From Ditylenchus dipsaci (taxonomy: Eukaryota > Nematoda > Chromadorea > Rhabditida > Anguinidae), in the NCBI GenBank assembly GCA_004194705.1, contig SADC01000260.1, positions 62,001 to 126,000 on the forward strand: a stretch of DNA of 64,000 nucleotides, given 5' to 3'. Below the pieces are notes generated by a model. It did not search any database, had not been told where the DNA came from, and was given only the letters and a program-made list of their open reading frames with translations. Below are positions 36,250 through 47,584 of this stretch, one piece after another (within the stretch, counting starts at the first letter, position 1; every line of letters begins with the position of its first letter). A program made the position numbers and the translations under genes.

Positions 36250-37880
36250 ATATATTCGAAGTGACCTAAAAAATTATCAAGAATTTTTAGAAAATTGTTG
36301 GTTTTTCTATAATTTTAATTGATTTTCCAATTTAGTTTGTTTATTAAGTCATTGCGCTTTACTAAAGCAAATAGATCTTTCAAAGATCTTTTGAGACTAA
36401 TGTCGAATTAAGAATTAAGTCGAATTAATAATTAAGTTGAAAGGTGAATCACCTAATTTTAATTATATTACTGAACATTTCTGAATTATAATTCAATTAT
36501 GAATACATTAAGTTTTTTTACTAACTTTAGTTAAACGAGATATTTAACTTTTCTGAGCAAACATTAAGCTATATTAGCTATATATATATAAGCACAAAAC
36601 ACGAAATTTTGGTGACTAATTTTCAATATATAACTGGAAATGGCTCAGCCAATAGCAGCTGACATAAATTTTAGTAGCGTTACTAGTGGTCTTCTGTTAA
36701 AATTTTAGTCCACTGAAATTAAAAGTACATCGGTTCCTCGAAATGTAAGCTCAAATTATTGGTCAAAAATTTTTTCTTCAAAACTTGAAGTATACGACAA
36801 CCTCTTTTTCAACTTCTCGGATTCGTCCAGATATTCGATTGTGTTCAAGTGTCCAATTTGTTATTTATAACTTTAACTTTATAACTACCCATTAGCTGTT
36901 TTTATTAACAGAGTTCTGGCCAGAGCCGCAATTTGGATAAGAGGGTTGGTTAATAGGGATGTAATTACCCAAACCGCAATTAGCATCAAACCAACCTCTC
37001 CACCCGGAAAAAATAAAATACGGGGGCAAAACAAAATTTTCTAAGCCGAAAAAGGTCTTGAATACTTGAAATTTATTGAATTTTATACTAGTCCGAGAAA
37101 TATTAGCCAACCTAATAAGTAGTTCAGAGCAATTTTGGGCTTCCTAGAAGTTTCTTTAGCTGACTCAACTGTAATACTCAACCTCACCAATCGTTACCCA
37201 AAACAATGACTTAAAATCAGGGACGGAGATCGTACTTTTGAAAAATATTTTGCTCTGTTTGAGACTAGCATTATGAAAAATGCAAAAATTAAAGCAAAAA
37301 TTAAATTTAGCCAACAACGAAAAATTTTCTCAAAACAAAATATTTCCTTAAAATTTATTTTCTATTTTTCTTTATCTTTAAAACATTGTTTCAAATTTCA
37401 CACTCACAAATATGCTGCTGAAAATCGAATGTATTAAAAGTACTTTTAGCCTGAAAAGTTGCTATTAAACGTTTAACAAATATGAACAAATATGCTGTCG
37501 AAATTAACAATTAACAAATATGCTGTCGAAAATCGAAGTGTATTGAAAGCACTTTTAGCCTTAAAAGTTGTTATTAAACTCTTTAGAAAAAATTTTGCAC
37601 TTAAAAAAATTTTTGTACTACTTTTGTTTGGCCTTTAAAGGATAAGTTTTTAAATCACCTCAAAAGCGTGGTTTAAATGGCATTTCTTCAGTCTGGCTTT
37701 TTTCTAAAAAGCTCAACTTGCTTTTTTAAACAAATTATTAGTTTGAAGCACCTGCTTAAAATTTAATTGCCAGACGCTTTTAAATTATTTTCTTTACTTT
37801 GTGAAATTTGAAAATTCGGAAGGTCTACCATTATATATTTTTGAATACTATAACAAGTCTTGCTCAAAAAAATAAAACAA
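36250..37880. other. AT-rich intergenic region with one local duplication
   Basis: No supported exon. A segment of about 65 bases with AAATATGCTG and TTTTAGCC (37407-37470) is repeated at 37515-37580 with a few changes. Confidence 0.5.
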
Positions 37881-38042
37881 CCATGGAATTGTATATTTTC
37901 CATCCAGAAGAATACAAAAGGTTGTATTCTTGCTTCAATATTTCAGTAGATGAAGTGCCACTGGAAAAACGACAACATATTGTAGAAGGCAGTATTGTTT
38001 TGGCATTGACTACCATCTATTACCTGGGTTTAAAACGCTAAC

Positions 38043-38577
38043 ATGTACAGTCGAACCACGATAAACGGTCCCCAGCTGGGAACAACACTTTTTTAGCCCT
38101 ATTTATTAATGTTTTTGTCAATACTGTACCGACAGTCTGGTGCTGATTATCGCAAAGATATTGATCTAGCTGATTGTTTTTCAAAATCCCAGAACCTTTC
38201 CTTCTTAAAGAGCGAAAACTCGATAAACGGACACTTGTTTCTAAAATAGGGTCTCCGTTTATCGAGGTTTTGCCTTTTTAGAAGAAAAAGTTGTTGAATT
38301 TTGAAAAAGGGTCGGGAAAATTGTCATGTTTGCGATAGTCAGCACCAGACTGTCGATACAGAATTGACAAAAAATAAAAAATAAATCGGGCTGAAAAAGT
38401 GTAGGACCCAGCTGAGGAACTAAGTTTGGTTCTAGTCGGTTAACGGGGCTACCTTTTTAAAATCTTCCACGTCATTAAACAAATTAGAGTGAAAAAAGCA
38501 ATTTTAAAAAGGTGCTCCGATAATCGACTAGAACCCTAACTTCGTGTGTTCTTTTATCGAGGTTAGACTGTATTGAA
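38043..38577. mobile_element. Pogo/Tigger-type non-autonomous element
   Basis: Termini TACAGTCGAACCACGATAAA and (inverted) TACAGTCTAACCTCGATAAA. The inner arms share GACAGTCTGGTGCTGA and its reverse complement. Flanked by TA. It lies in an intron of the Srt gene. Confidence 0.7.
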
Positions 38578-39569
38578 ATTTAAATTACAAAAAACATTGT
38601 TCTTTTTCACAAAGGCAACCGCTTGGTCTTTAATATCTTGAACAGCTCACGCCTGACTATCTGGAATCGTAAATTACAGGTTATCATATCCCTTTGAATA
38701 AAAACCTTAGGAATCATATTTTCAACTTTATTTCACTCTTTTCAAATCAAAAAGTTGCATTAATTTTTATAACCTGAGTGAAATGTCAACTGTCTCATGG
38801 TCCATCAAGATACTGTGTTTGAATGTAACACTACTTTCACAATGAGTCCGCATTCGCACCTAGGAGATGGTGATCAGATTTTATCATGACGCTTCAAGTT
38901 CACGAAAATATTTGATCGCTAAAAGTGATCAAAACGCTTGACAACTTCTCAAATACATGACAATTCAAGTATTTGGAACCAAATTGTAAATTTTCTCAAA
39001 AAAACAATCAAGTTTAACATGCCATAAAAAAATGCGGCCCATAAAATGGTATTAAAAAAATATGTGTGAAAGTTTTGGTCAAATGACTTTAGTTGTCAAT
39101 AGATGTGTGGCAATATTCTCAGCCGAAGTTGAAAATTTGATTTTTGGAGGTAATTGTATTTTTCGAACCCTAAATATGAAGCTTTTTGGCTTTTTATCTA
39201 TAGAAACTAGTGAAATTATATTCCCTCAGAAACAAACAAGTGACCTCAAATTGAGGTCCTCAATGCATAAAAGCTAACTTTTTACAGTACCCGGGTTAGC
39301 CATTTTAGAGTTAGACAACTGTAAAAATGTTTTTATTTTTGCTGAATAAGGTTTAGTTTTGAAGTACATAAAAATTTCATGCTTCATTTTTTCTATTAAT
39401 CTGCCACTCTTGCCACTTTTTATTTATTTCCGCCTGCAGGGTAACTTAGTCTCTAAAATCTTTAAATATTTGGCCCTTTGCAGGAAAGACATATGCTGTG
39501 CGCAAAGTTTTCCTTTTCATCCTAGGAGTCACTTGAAAATTAATTATCTGTGCAAAAGAATATGAAATT

Positions 39570-40300
39570 CTTGACGCTACTTGCATATACACCGCCCCCC
39601 CCCCCCCCCCCCCACAAATCAACTTTTTTAAAAGTGTTTAAAAAACACCCTATATCGACTATAAATCGCCTCAGGAGTTCGAAATGAACATTATTTTTGA
39701 GTTCTGGTCAATAAAAAATCGATTTTTGGACACTTTTACATTTTGACTTTTCACCTGTTTTATCATGTTTTGGTCACTGGAGCTGGGCGAAAATAGTCTC
39801 TAAATTCATTTTTGATCAAGAGTCTTGCTCAGAATTATGTCTAAGGTAAGTAAGTGCGCGCATCTCTAACCTACCAAGCCCCTGCGCCCCGAAAAGGGCC
39901 AAGGGGGCTTGGTTGCTTGGGGTCAGTGCGCACACCCACATAGCTTAGACGCAAATCACTCGAAAGTGACTCTGGATGCATAAAAAATGTATGCATATCA
40001 GAGTTTCTTTATGCGGTAGGCCCCAGTCGACAAAACTATGTTTAACATTTCCCTTTTTGTTCAAAATTGGTCCCTATTTGGTCCATTTTTGCCCTAATAC
40101 GGCCATAAATCCCTTCAAAAATGGTTGAAATGGGTACTTTTTGGTGGTCCCAAAACTCGATTTTTAATTGACCAGAACTCAAAAAATGCCTTTTTCGAGC
40201 TTCCGAGGCGATTTTAGGGTTGTGATATAGGGTGTTTGGGAACATTTAAAAAAATTGATTTGAGGGGGGGGGTTGGTTATATGCAAGTAGCGCTAATTTT
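39570..40300. mobile_element. Foldback element with CGCTACTTGCATATA termini and C/G homopolymers
   Basis: Left end GACGCTACTTGCATATACAC followed by a C-run of about 20. Right end a G-run followed by TATATGCAAGTAGCGCTA. Inner arms share CACCCTATATCGAC and TTGAGTTCTGGTCAAT in opposite orientation, and the GCGCGCATCTCTAACC palindrome is nested inside (39840-39952). A half copy lies at 46870-47225. Confidence 0.7.
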
Positions 40301-41883
40301 TTTTGCAAAAATTTTAAAAATGTTGCAATTTTCAGATGTAATATATACTAACAAGGGAAAGACCTTAGCTGTAACTTGAAGAAATTTCGATAAAAAAAAT
40401 TCTGCGGCTATTCTTGCAGAGCGTACCCTAATCTCTTGTGAATTCGGCTACTCACGTCTGAAAACTAACAAAATTTTAGGAATAGCCCATATCCCAAGGG
40501 TCACTTATGAAAAAATATGATGTGGTTATCGAGGTGTTTTCAGAACTTTGAGTGATCCTTGTACCACCTTTGTAGACCTTCAGAGCTGGGCAGCTAAATT
40601 TGTCTAAAAAATGAGGCACCCTTTGCAAGAACATGCAAAAAAGAACTTTTTATGAAAATAACTCTAGGACATAGTCAGCATTCTTTTTCTGTTAGAAGAA
40701 AATTAAAAATATATATTTTAAATAATCGAAAATTAGGATGGCGAATCTACGTTTGGTATACAATGTTTGTTAGCTGGGGTAGCTATTGCATTTTTCATAT
40801 TATGCCAGTCACCTTTACTGGCTCTATTTTAATTGGTTCGTTAATCCTTTCGTTGGGTATAGAGACGAGCAGGCTGGAAATGTAAGTCAAAATTCTAGTT
40901 TTTCGACATAAAGTAAAAACTTTCGATTTTCAGTATGTGGCACAGACGCATTTAATCTGGGATGGAGCTACTTGCATAATTGTTCCTACTTTGTATATTG
41001 TCTTTTCAATACTTTTTTCACCAAGTTCTACAAAATTAAAGGAACCAAGCGTATTTCTTATAAGCAGAAAATGGTATTTTTACATTTAATAGAGATTAAA
41101 GCTTGAATTTATTTTCTTTCGAAAAAAAATTATCATGAAAATGGCCGCTTTTTAAAACTCTTCCACCTGCAGTTAGAAGTAGGTCTGAAATATGAACGAT
41201 CACTTCCAGGCAAATCTAACACACATAGCCCGGGTTTCTTGGAAGTGTAGAGCCTAGCTCGAGTTGAATTTCCGGTTAGTGAACAGAACCACCATTCGGC
41301 GGCCACTAGACATTAAAATCTCAGCATATCTAAGCATATTTTACAAAATTATAAATAAAAAAAACATCTCGGGGAACAGGGCACCCAAAAATAAATCTTA
41401 GTAGTTAAAGCCATGAGTGGCTATATGCCTATTTTTTATCGAAAAAATGGAAAAATTTCAAAAGCTACTTAACATATTCTAGACAGTTCGAACAATGACC
41501 TCGTAGGAGTAAGAATCTCACTAAGAATATGAATCTCACTAAGAATTCAGTCAAAATAGAAGCTTTTTTGAAGATGAGGACTTTTTTTTTCTAAAATTTC
41601 GCCTTATCCAGTACTATTTTTTTAGTACTAAACAAGTTTTAGATGATCGTACAAGTGTTCACAATAAGCATGTTAAATTTTGTGGTCACATCCATCTCTG
41701 TATCTATGATGTATTTCGTGCCCAACATTTTTTTAATACATTTGCAATACTTTTGTTGGTTTCATATACACGGTAAAATTTTTTTAATGATATTTTTAAG
41801 TAAAATTGGTTGTTCCAGGTTTACCACCAGTCATCTATCTTACATTCAACTCCACAATCCGCAGAGATGCAAAACGATTTTAG

Positions 41884-43110
41884 TAAAAGTTGTTTTATTG
41901 AACCGAAAAAAATTCATACAAATACATTAGTTCCTATCAAAAGCATTTAGAAAAAAAAATTTTTTAGTTTACTGATAGTAAATTTCAATATGTGCAGCAA
42001 AATTGTTTTTGAATGGGCAACAATTATATTACTAAATGAAAATATATAATGTTTTGCAATTTAATTTTCAATTTGATGTTTCGAATCCGATGTTAGGCCT
42101 ACGAAAAACTTTGGACAACTGCCACAGCGCACCTGTGAGCTACCCTAATTCGAAGACTAATGTCATCTTTTTTATTACTTTTCTGGCAAGGTGACAAATT
42201 TGTGTTTTGAAATAATTCTTTTTCAAATTGACCCGGTCCGCTTCAGTACTTCGTTTCGAAATAAGTCCACTCGAAAATCAACCAATTAGGTCGGTTTGAC
42301 TATAATTCAGTCAAGGTGATCCCTCGATATAACGCCACATTGGGCCAGTTCTAAAAGTTGGCTTCATATTGACGGTCTATTTTATTTACAATAATGCTCA
42401 CAATCTTTACATTTCAAATTTAAGATGGCTAACAATAAACTCAAGAACTAACTATGAGACAGCTAACAATAAAATGAAAAGCTAACTATAAGATAGTGAA
42501 AAATGAATCCAAAGTCTAACTATACGACAGCTAACAATAGACTAGAAGCTAACTTTGAGATGGCTAACAACTACATTAACAGCTAGCTATGAAACAATTA
42601 ATGCTATTGCAAAATCTGACTACCAGACAGTTGAAAATTCAAAAGAAAAACTATGACATAGTGAGAAATCAAATAAATATTACCAAATTTAGATTTTTAT
42701 CTCCGCAGCAATAAGTCTTATTGCTTATTGTCTTATTTGAAGTCTTCTAAAAGTTTTGTTTTGAGCAATTTTGGAGTTGACAAAAAAAAGTTGCACCACA
42801 CTGTATGTTTCCGATAAATTATAAATTTTTTATCATACGAGATTTTTTCTTTCGTAAAATCTCGAGAAAACTAAATGAGATCCTCACATTGTTTTTTGAA
42901 AGTTATTATTACCGTGATGCCCTGATTTTTTTTATACGGTTATACTTTTTAAAAAATATAATGTCTAAAACACAGTTGTAATGCCTCACATCTATAAATG
43001 ATAGATGTCACACTTTGATGAGCGACAAGATTTGATAAAAATATTGATTTATATATAATTTTAGCAGTTATTTCAAAAAGCAATAATTCAGTTTGCATCG
43101 TTAAATAAAG
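41884..43110. other. Intergenic with degenerate short repeats
   Basis: 42420-42670 holds about six degenerate units of the form AGCTAACTATGAGACAGCTAACAA. The rest is AT-rich with no exon that I can support. Confidence 0.5.
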
Positions 43111-43114
43111 TTTA

Positions 43115-43352
43115 ATGTTTTCTTGCAGTATTTGCAATTCAAAGTTGTCTAAAGACAACCCTAATGACGTGTTTACCACTTCCAACGTGCATCAACTGGA
43201 AATACACCTGGTCAATGAACACTTCTCAGATGCTATTTTTCTACCGTTGCACTTCTTGTCCAGCACACTTTCCAACCGAATTTTCTCTACTGACTCATGT
43301 AATGGAACAACACAACGGTGTAAATGTTCAGGTAACCAAACTACCAGTCTGA
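43115..43352 (+). CDS. Exon with two C2H2 zinc fingers (one frameshift)
   Basis: Finger 1: FSCSICNSKL with IHLVNEH. Finger 2: YRCTSCPAHF with LLTHVMEQH, a textbook C-x2-C-x12-H-x4-H. The fingers lie in different frames; removing one T from the run at about 43233 would join them. A donor CAG/GTAACC follows at about 43332. A possible further exon at 44098-44190 (NTNKKFTSRGQRCFTLLDG) precedes the chromodomain exons. Likely a nuclear DNA- or chromatin-binding protein. Confidence 0.6.
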
Positions 43353-43554
43353 TCGGCTTTTTTAAGAGGACCGTTAGGCATGAAATTTTAATGAAACCCA
43401 ACTTATCTAATTGAATGATTTGTCTCAATGTAACTCGTCTCAAGTCCAACCCGTCTCAACTCTACTTTTTTCCCCAATCATAGCCCGTACATCCCTCAAA
43501 AAGTAAAGAAAACACGTCTGAGCCTGTCATATCATACGCTTGCCTACCCTGAGC

Positions 43555-43572
43555 CTAAGCCTAAGCCTAAAA
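43555..43572. repeat. Three GCCTAA units (nematode telomere-type hexamer)
   Basis: AGCCTAAGCCTAAGCCTAA reads TTAGGC three times on the minus strand. It sits inside a dispersed repeat with non-telomeric relatives, so it is probably coincidental. Confidence 0.4.
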
Positions 43573-43647
43573 TCAACAATGTGAGCAATAGGTGGGATAC
43601 ACGGGATGGGATTACAAAAAAGAAAAAATCGAGACGAGTTGGGTTAC

Positions 43648-43923
43648 CGTATTTTCTCTATTAATCCCCCACTCTCTATTTATCCCCCACTCTCTAATAA
43701 CCCCCACCATATGGACCTTATATCTCAGCCCAGAGCAAACATTTTGCAAATTACTCTGCAAATTACTCTGTACATTGGTTTTCTTGATTAGCACGAGCAC
43801 TACTGATTCCATTTCTCAGATTTTGGTTGAGTACCCAAATCTCGAAATCAACCTCAAATTTTTCTTATTTTTTAGGGGTTGAAAAATAATCTCCCATGGG
43901 GGTTAATACAGAAAATACGGTAA
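43648..43923. repeat. MITE of the TACCGTATTT family
   Basis: Starts TTACCGTATTTTCTCTATTA and ends AATACAGAAAATACGGTAA. Internal ATCCCCCACTCTCTA is repeated. Confidence 0.7.
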
Positions 43924-45183
43924 CCCGAGTTGGGGTACGAGACAAGCTGGGTTTTTACGATAAAATTTATGTAAAATTTTCAATCAAGTATCTGTCCAAT
44001 TTGGCGCAAACGTTTGCCAATCAGAGATAAATGCTTGGATAACTCATAAATTTTTTTAATGGTATCTTTTTCAAAGGCCTTTATCTCAAAGATTTCAGTC
44101 AACACCAATAAAAAATTTACTAGTCGAGGCCAACGTTGCTTTACATTGCTAGATGGCACAACTCAGCCTATTTCACTGCACTATAAGTACTTATGTCAGT
44201 TGATATATTTTCCTGGACCAAGAAATAAAATTTTAATTTTAATTGTAAATAAAAATTTGAAAAGATTGAAAAAAAACACTTTCTGGATAAGAAAACGTCC
44301 CACGTTAATTCAAATTTCAGAATTGCGGTTGCCTTTAAAAACTATGATTTTTCAAGAAAGTGGAATTAATTTTAAAAAATTAATTTTAACATTAAAGGAA
44401 AGGTGAAAGCTGTTAAGGAGATAGTCTCGACACGAAAAGATAACACTTATTTTTGTCTATCCAATTGGGTTTCAGATCCATATTTTGTCGAGAACTCGGT
44501 GCTTTTCCTAAACAAACTAGAAGCCAATCCAACTCAAAAGTTGGATTAGCATCATCAATATTAGAATTTCTTGATTTCTTTAAAAAATGCCCTGTTAATC
44601 GAAATTCAACAGGAAACTAATTGACCTTTTTGGGCGGCTTTAGTTGGCTGAACAGTTAAAGTTGACTCAGCTTCTGTATTGAGAATTTTTCATTGGTCCT
44701 TTAAAAAAATATTTCTCATTTTATGGAAGCTCAAATAGCTTCTTGAATTTTATTCAAACCCTTTTTCGCTTCAAAATGGGAATAAGCACTTAATAAAATA
44801 ACATTCTTTTTTAAAAAATGGTGGAAACGTCATTTTTGTTGACCAGAGGTCCCTTTTTTTATTTTTCGAGATGGCAGTCCTCTTTTATATAAAACAGAAA
44901 TATGCTGTCATTTTACTAAAAACAGGGTTCTCGTTCTAAGACAATACAACGTTTAAATTTCAAAAAATTGCTATTTCAAATGTTTGGAATTTCGTTAAAT
45001 CCAGCAAATTTCGCAAATCAAATATGTTCAATTCACATGGGCCGAGCATGTTGACTATTGTACTCGATCATATGCTCGATTCACAACTCTAATTCAAATC
45101 GAATACTCTCTAAGACTTGTTTTTCGGAGAAGAACTTTTATTGTGAAACAGTGATTGTTTAAACCTATAAACTGTAATTTCAG

Positions 45184-45696
45184 ATAAGTTGTCTTTCAAA
45201 GCCATACAGAAACGACTTAAAATTGCAAAGGCTCTTCAAGACTGCACTGCCATAGCTAAAATACCTAGTAGTTGTTCATCCTATGATATGGGAATTACGG
45301 AACATTCTTTTAGTGAGCATTTAAGCTCTGCAGATTCATTTTTTGCAGATTCTAGTTCCACTCTTCCTATGGCCAACCACTTTGGAATACTTTTGAAAAA
45401 AGATACATTCTCCGAGTGCAATTCATCTGATGTCGGAGAAAATGAAAAGAAAAAGGTTTTTTTTTTTGTTAATCTAGAAATAAGCATTCAATACATCTCT
45501 TTTTTTCTAAGATTATCCCATAGAAAAAATCCTGGAAAAATGTAAGGGCACATACGAGAATTGGTACTATGTTAAATGGCTGAACCATCCTGATCAGCAA
45601 AACAGCTGGATTCCATACTCAAATTTCCAAACTGCTGATGACTTTGCTAAAGTCAAAGAGTTTGAAAAAGAACATCGTTTGAGATACAAAAATTAA
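45184..45696 (+). CDS. Chromodomain protein, C-terminal exons
   Basis: Exon 45184-about 45455 reads KLSFKAIQKRLKIAKALQDC and a Ser/Asp-rich linker. Exon 45512-45696 encodes a chromodomain: YPIEKILEKCKGTYENWYYV, then KWLNHPDQQNSWIPYSNF, then a helix with ADDFAKVKEFEKEHR, stop at 45694. The aromatic cage positions (Y, W, and the acidic/aromatic SWIPYSN end) are plausible for methyl-lysine reading, as in HP1-type proteins. The two exons meet out of phase by one base, next to an 11-T run. It may be the 3' part of the same gene as the zinc-finger exon at 43115, since strand and order agree, but that is inference. Confidence 0.75.
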
Positions 45697-45699
45697 TTT

Positions 45700-46865
45700 G
45701 ACAATTATAATATCAGATGTTATTTGCTAGTTATGTTAAAAAAAAATTGATTAGGGAAAATTCATATTTCACAGTTGCCATTGTACAACTTTCAATTCAA
45801 ATGAGATTATCTAGGTGAAATTCATCCCGTGCAAGAATTTTTTACAAATCGATTTTTTTTCAAATCCGTTAGCAGTCTGTCTCTTAAAAAAGCTGTAAGT
45901 AAAAATTTTGGAATGCCAGCCCTTCTTCAACAAGCGCTGGGTACGGCAGATAGGCAATCATGGAGATTTTGTAAATATTATTACAAAAAATAAATTATAT
46001 GAATATGTTTGATACCTGAATGCCATAAAACACTTTATTAACGACACAAAAAGCTTTAGCGGTGGAGTTTTTAGGCCAAGTTACGAATGACGACTCAGTC
46101 TGTGACCGAAAAAGCAATTATTGGCTCTTTGTTTTTTTTTATTGAAATCTAATCTTCTTGGAAATGGGAGCTTCTTGATACTAATGAAAATTATTGTCTG
46201 ATCAACACCTGAAGTTCTGAAATTTTCCGAGGAGATGGGATTGACTTTTGTCAGAGAAAAAAATCTTTTTTCGCTTCACTTGTGGGTTGTTTTCATTTAA
46301 CAACTAAAACTTTAACAATTTAGCATAGATCAAAGTTCTAACAGAAAGTGACAAATTAAATTCCAAACGAATTCCTAGGTTGTTCTTTTTTCCGGTGAAT
46401 GTTCCGGTGTAAAATTTCAAAAAAATTTGCCTTGGTCCCTCTCAAGCTGATATATGGCTTAAGCAAGGATAGCAGAAGGCAGGCCAGGGTATATTAAGAA
46501 CAACTCAAACATGTTTTTCTTGCTTCCTTAAGCATCAAAAAGCATGTATGAGTCTGTTTTAGCATACGCTGCCATACCCTTGCCCAAGCTTAAGGTCTAA
46601 AAAATAAAAATATTTTTGAGATGAAAAATTTGTGCCAAAAACCACAGGGGGGGACAAGAACTTTTTCAAAAATTTATTACAAAAAAACAACAAGAGAAGA
46701 CCATATCATATTTTTTGAGTGTACCTTCATATAGAGTCACGATACCCTCGAACACACATAGAATCATTAACTTTAACTGAATAACACCTGAATTCTCACG
46801 ACAAATGTGCATTCGGTTCAGCTCTCGGAGTTTAAATCGACAAATATATTTTGATCCTTCTCGAG
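45700..46865. other. Intergenic, AT-rich
   Basis: Part of 46430-46600 belongs to the GCCTTGGTCCC foldback family also seen at 16995-17625 and 63600-63920. No gene recognised. Confidence 0.45.
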
Positions 46866-46869
46866 ACAA

Positions 46870-47225
46870 CACAAATTTTACTTCCTGGCGCTACTTGGTT
46901 ATACCCCCAAATAAACTTTTCTTTAAATGTTCCCAAACACCCTATATCGACCTAAAATAGTCTCAGAAGCTCAAAAAGCATTATTTTTGAGTTCTGGTAA
47001 AAAAAATCGAGCTTTGGGACTATCCTAAACAACCTATTTTGACTATTTTTGAAGGGATTTTGGGACGTATTATGATGAAAATGGACCAAATAGTGGCCAA
47101 TTTTGAACAAAAAAATAAGATTATTAACATTGTTTTGAATACTGAAGCCTACCACATGAATAACTCTGGTATGCATGCTTTTTCATGCATCCAGAGTCAC
47201 TTTCGAGCAATTTGTGTCTAAGGTA
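46870..47225. repeat. Half copy of the CGCTACTTG foldback element
   Basis: GGCGCTACTTGGTTATACCC, then CACCCTATATCGAC and TTGAGTTCTGGT, as in 39570-40300, ending with GTGTCTAAGGTATGTG. Confidence 0.55.
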
Positions 47226-47228
47226 TGT

Positions 47229-47581
47229 GCACCGCAAAAAAGGTCGAACTTCATTTCAGCCAGAACGGAGGTTCACGTCAGGTTCGTGCCTGCAATGAAC
47301 TTCAAATCGTGAGGTTTGAAGTTCAAATGAAAATGAAATGAAACTTCTTGAATTTTGAAGTTCAATTCAACTTCATGCTAGGTTCATCGGAGGTTCGCAA
47401 CCTGCCATGAGCCTTACGTGAATCTTTACCAAACTTCGAATGAACATTTTTGAGTGTTAATGCTCATATGAACTTCAATGAATGTGGATATGATGTTCAC
47501 AGCAGTTTCGAACCTGCAATGAACTTCATAGAAGCCGAAATGATGTTCAAATGAACTTAAGTTGATCCATTCTTACCGTGC
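47229..47581. mobile_element. Repeat-armed element with GAACTTCA units
   Basis: More than ten GAACTTCA / TGAAGTTC motifs. The phrase CCTGCAATGAACTTC occurs twice. Ends GCACCGCAAAAAAGGTCGAA and inverted GCACGGTAAGAATGGATCAA are alike. No gene. Confidence 0.45.
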
Positions 47582-47584
47582 TTT

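Larger units (their letters stand above)
37883..41883 (+). pseudogene. Serpentine chemoreceptor, Srt family (probably broken)
   Basis: Exon 37883-38027 reads MELYIFHPEEYKRLYSCF and SVDEVPLEKRQHIVEG, a typical Srt N-terminus. An exon ending 39149 reads FGQMTLVVNRCVAIFSAEVE (third-helix region, NRC motif). 40737-40881 covers a helix with WRIYVWYTMF and then, after a frame change, NWFVNPFVGYRDEQAGN. 40934-41073 reads YVAQTHLIWDGATCIIVPTL. About 41645-41772 reads QVFTISMLNFVVTSISVSMM. 41819-41883 ends PPVIYLTFNSTIRRDAKRF and stop, the conserved Srt C-terminus. The exon for the second helix was not found; a pogo-type element (38044-38577) sits where it should begin. The frame change at about 40830 would be cured by one extra T in AATTGG. 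The family comprises nematode chemosensory GPCRs. Confidence 0.75.

Noticed and set aside
43553..43572. Interstitial telomere (TTAGGC) sequence
   Set aside because: Only three units, inside a dispersed repeat whose relative at 46530-46600 has GCCCAAGCTTAAGG instead. It suits a nematode but is not evidence of a former telomere.
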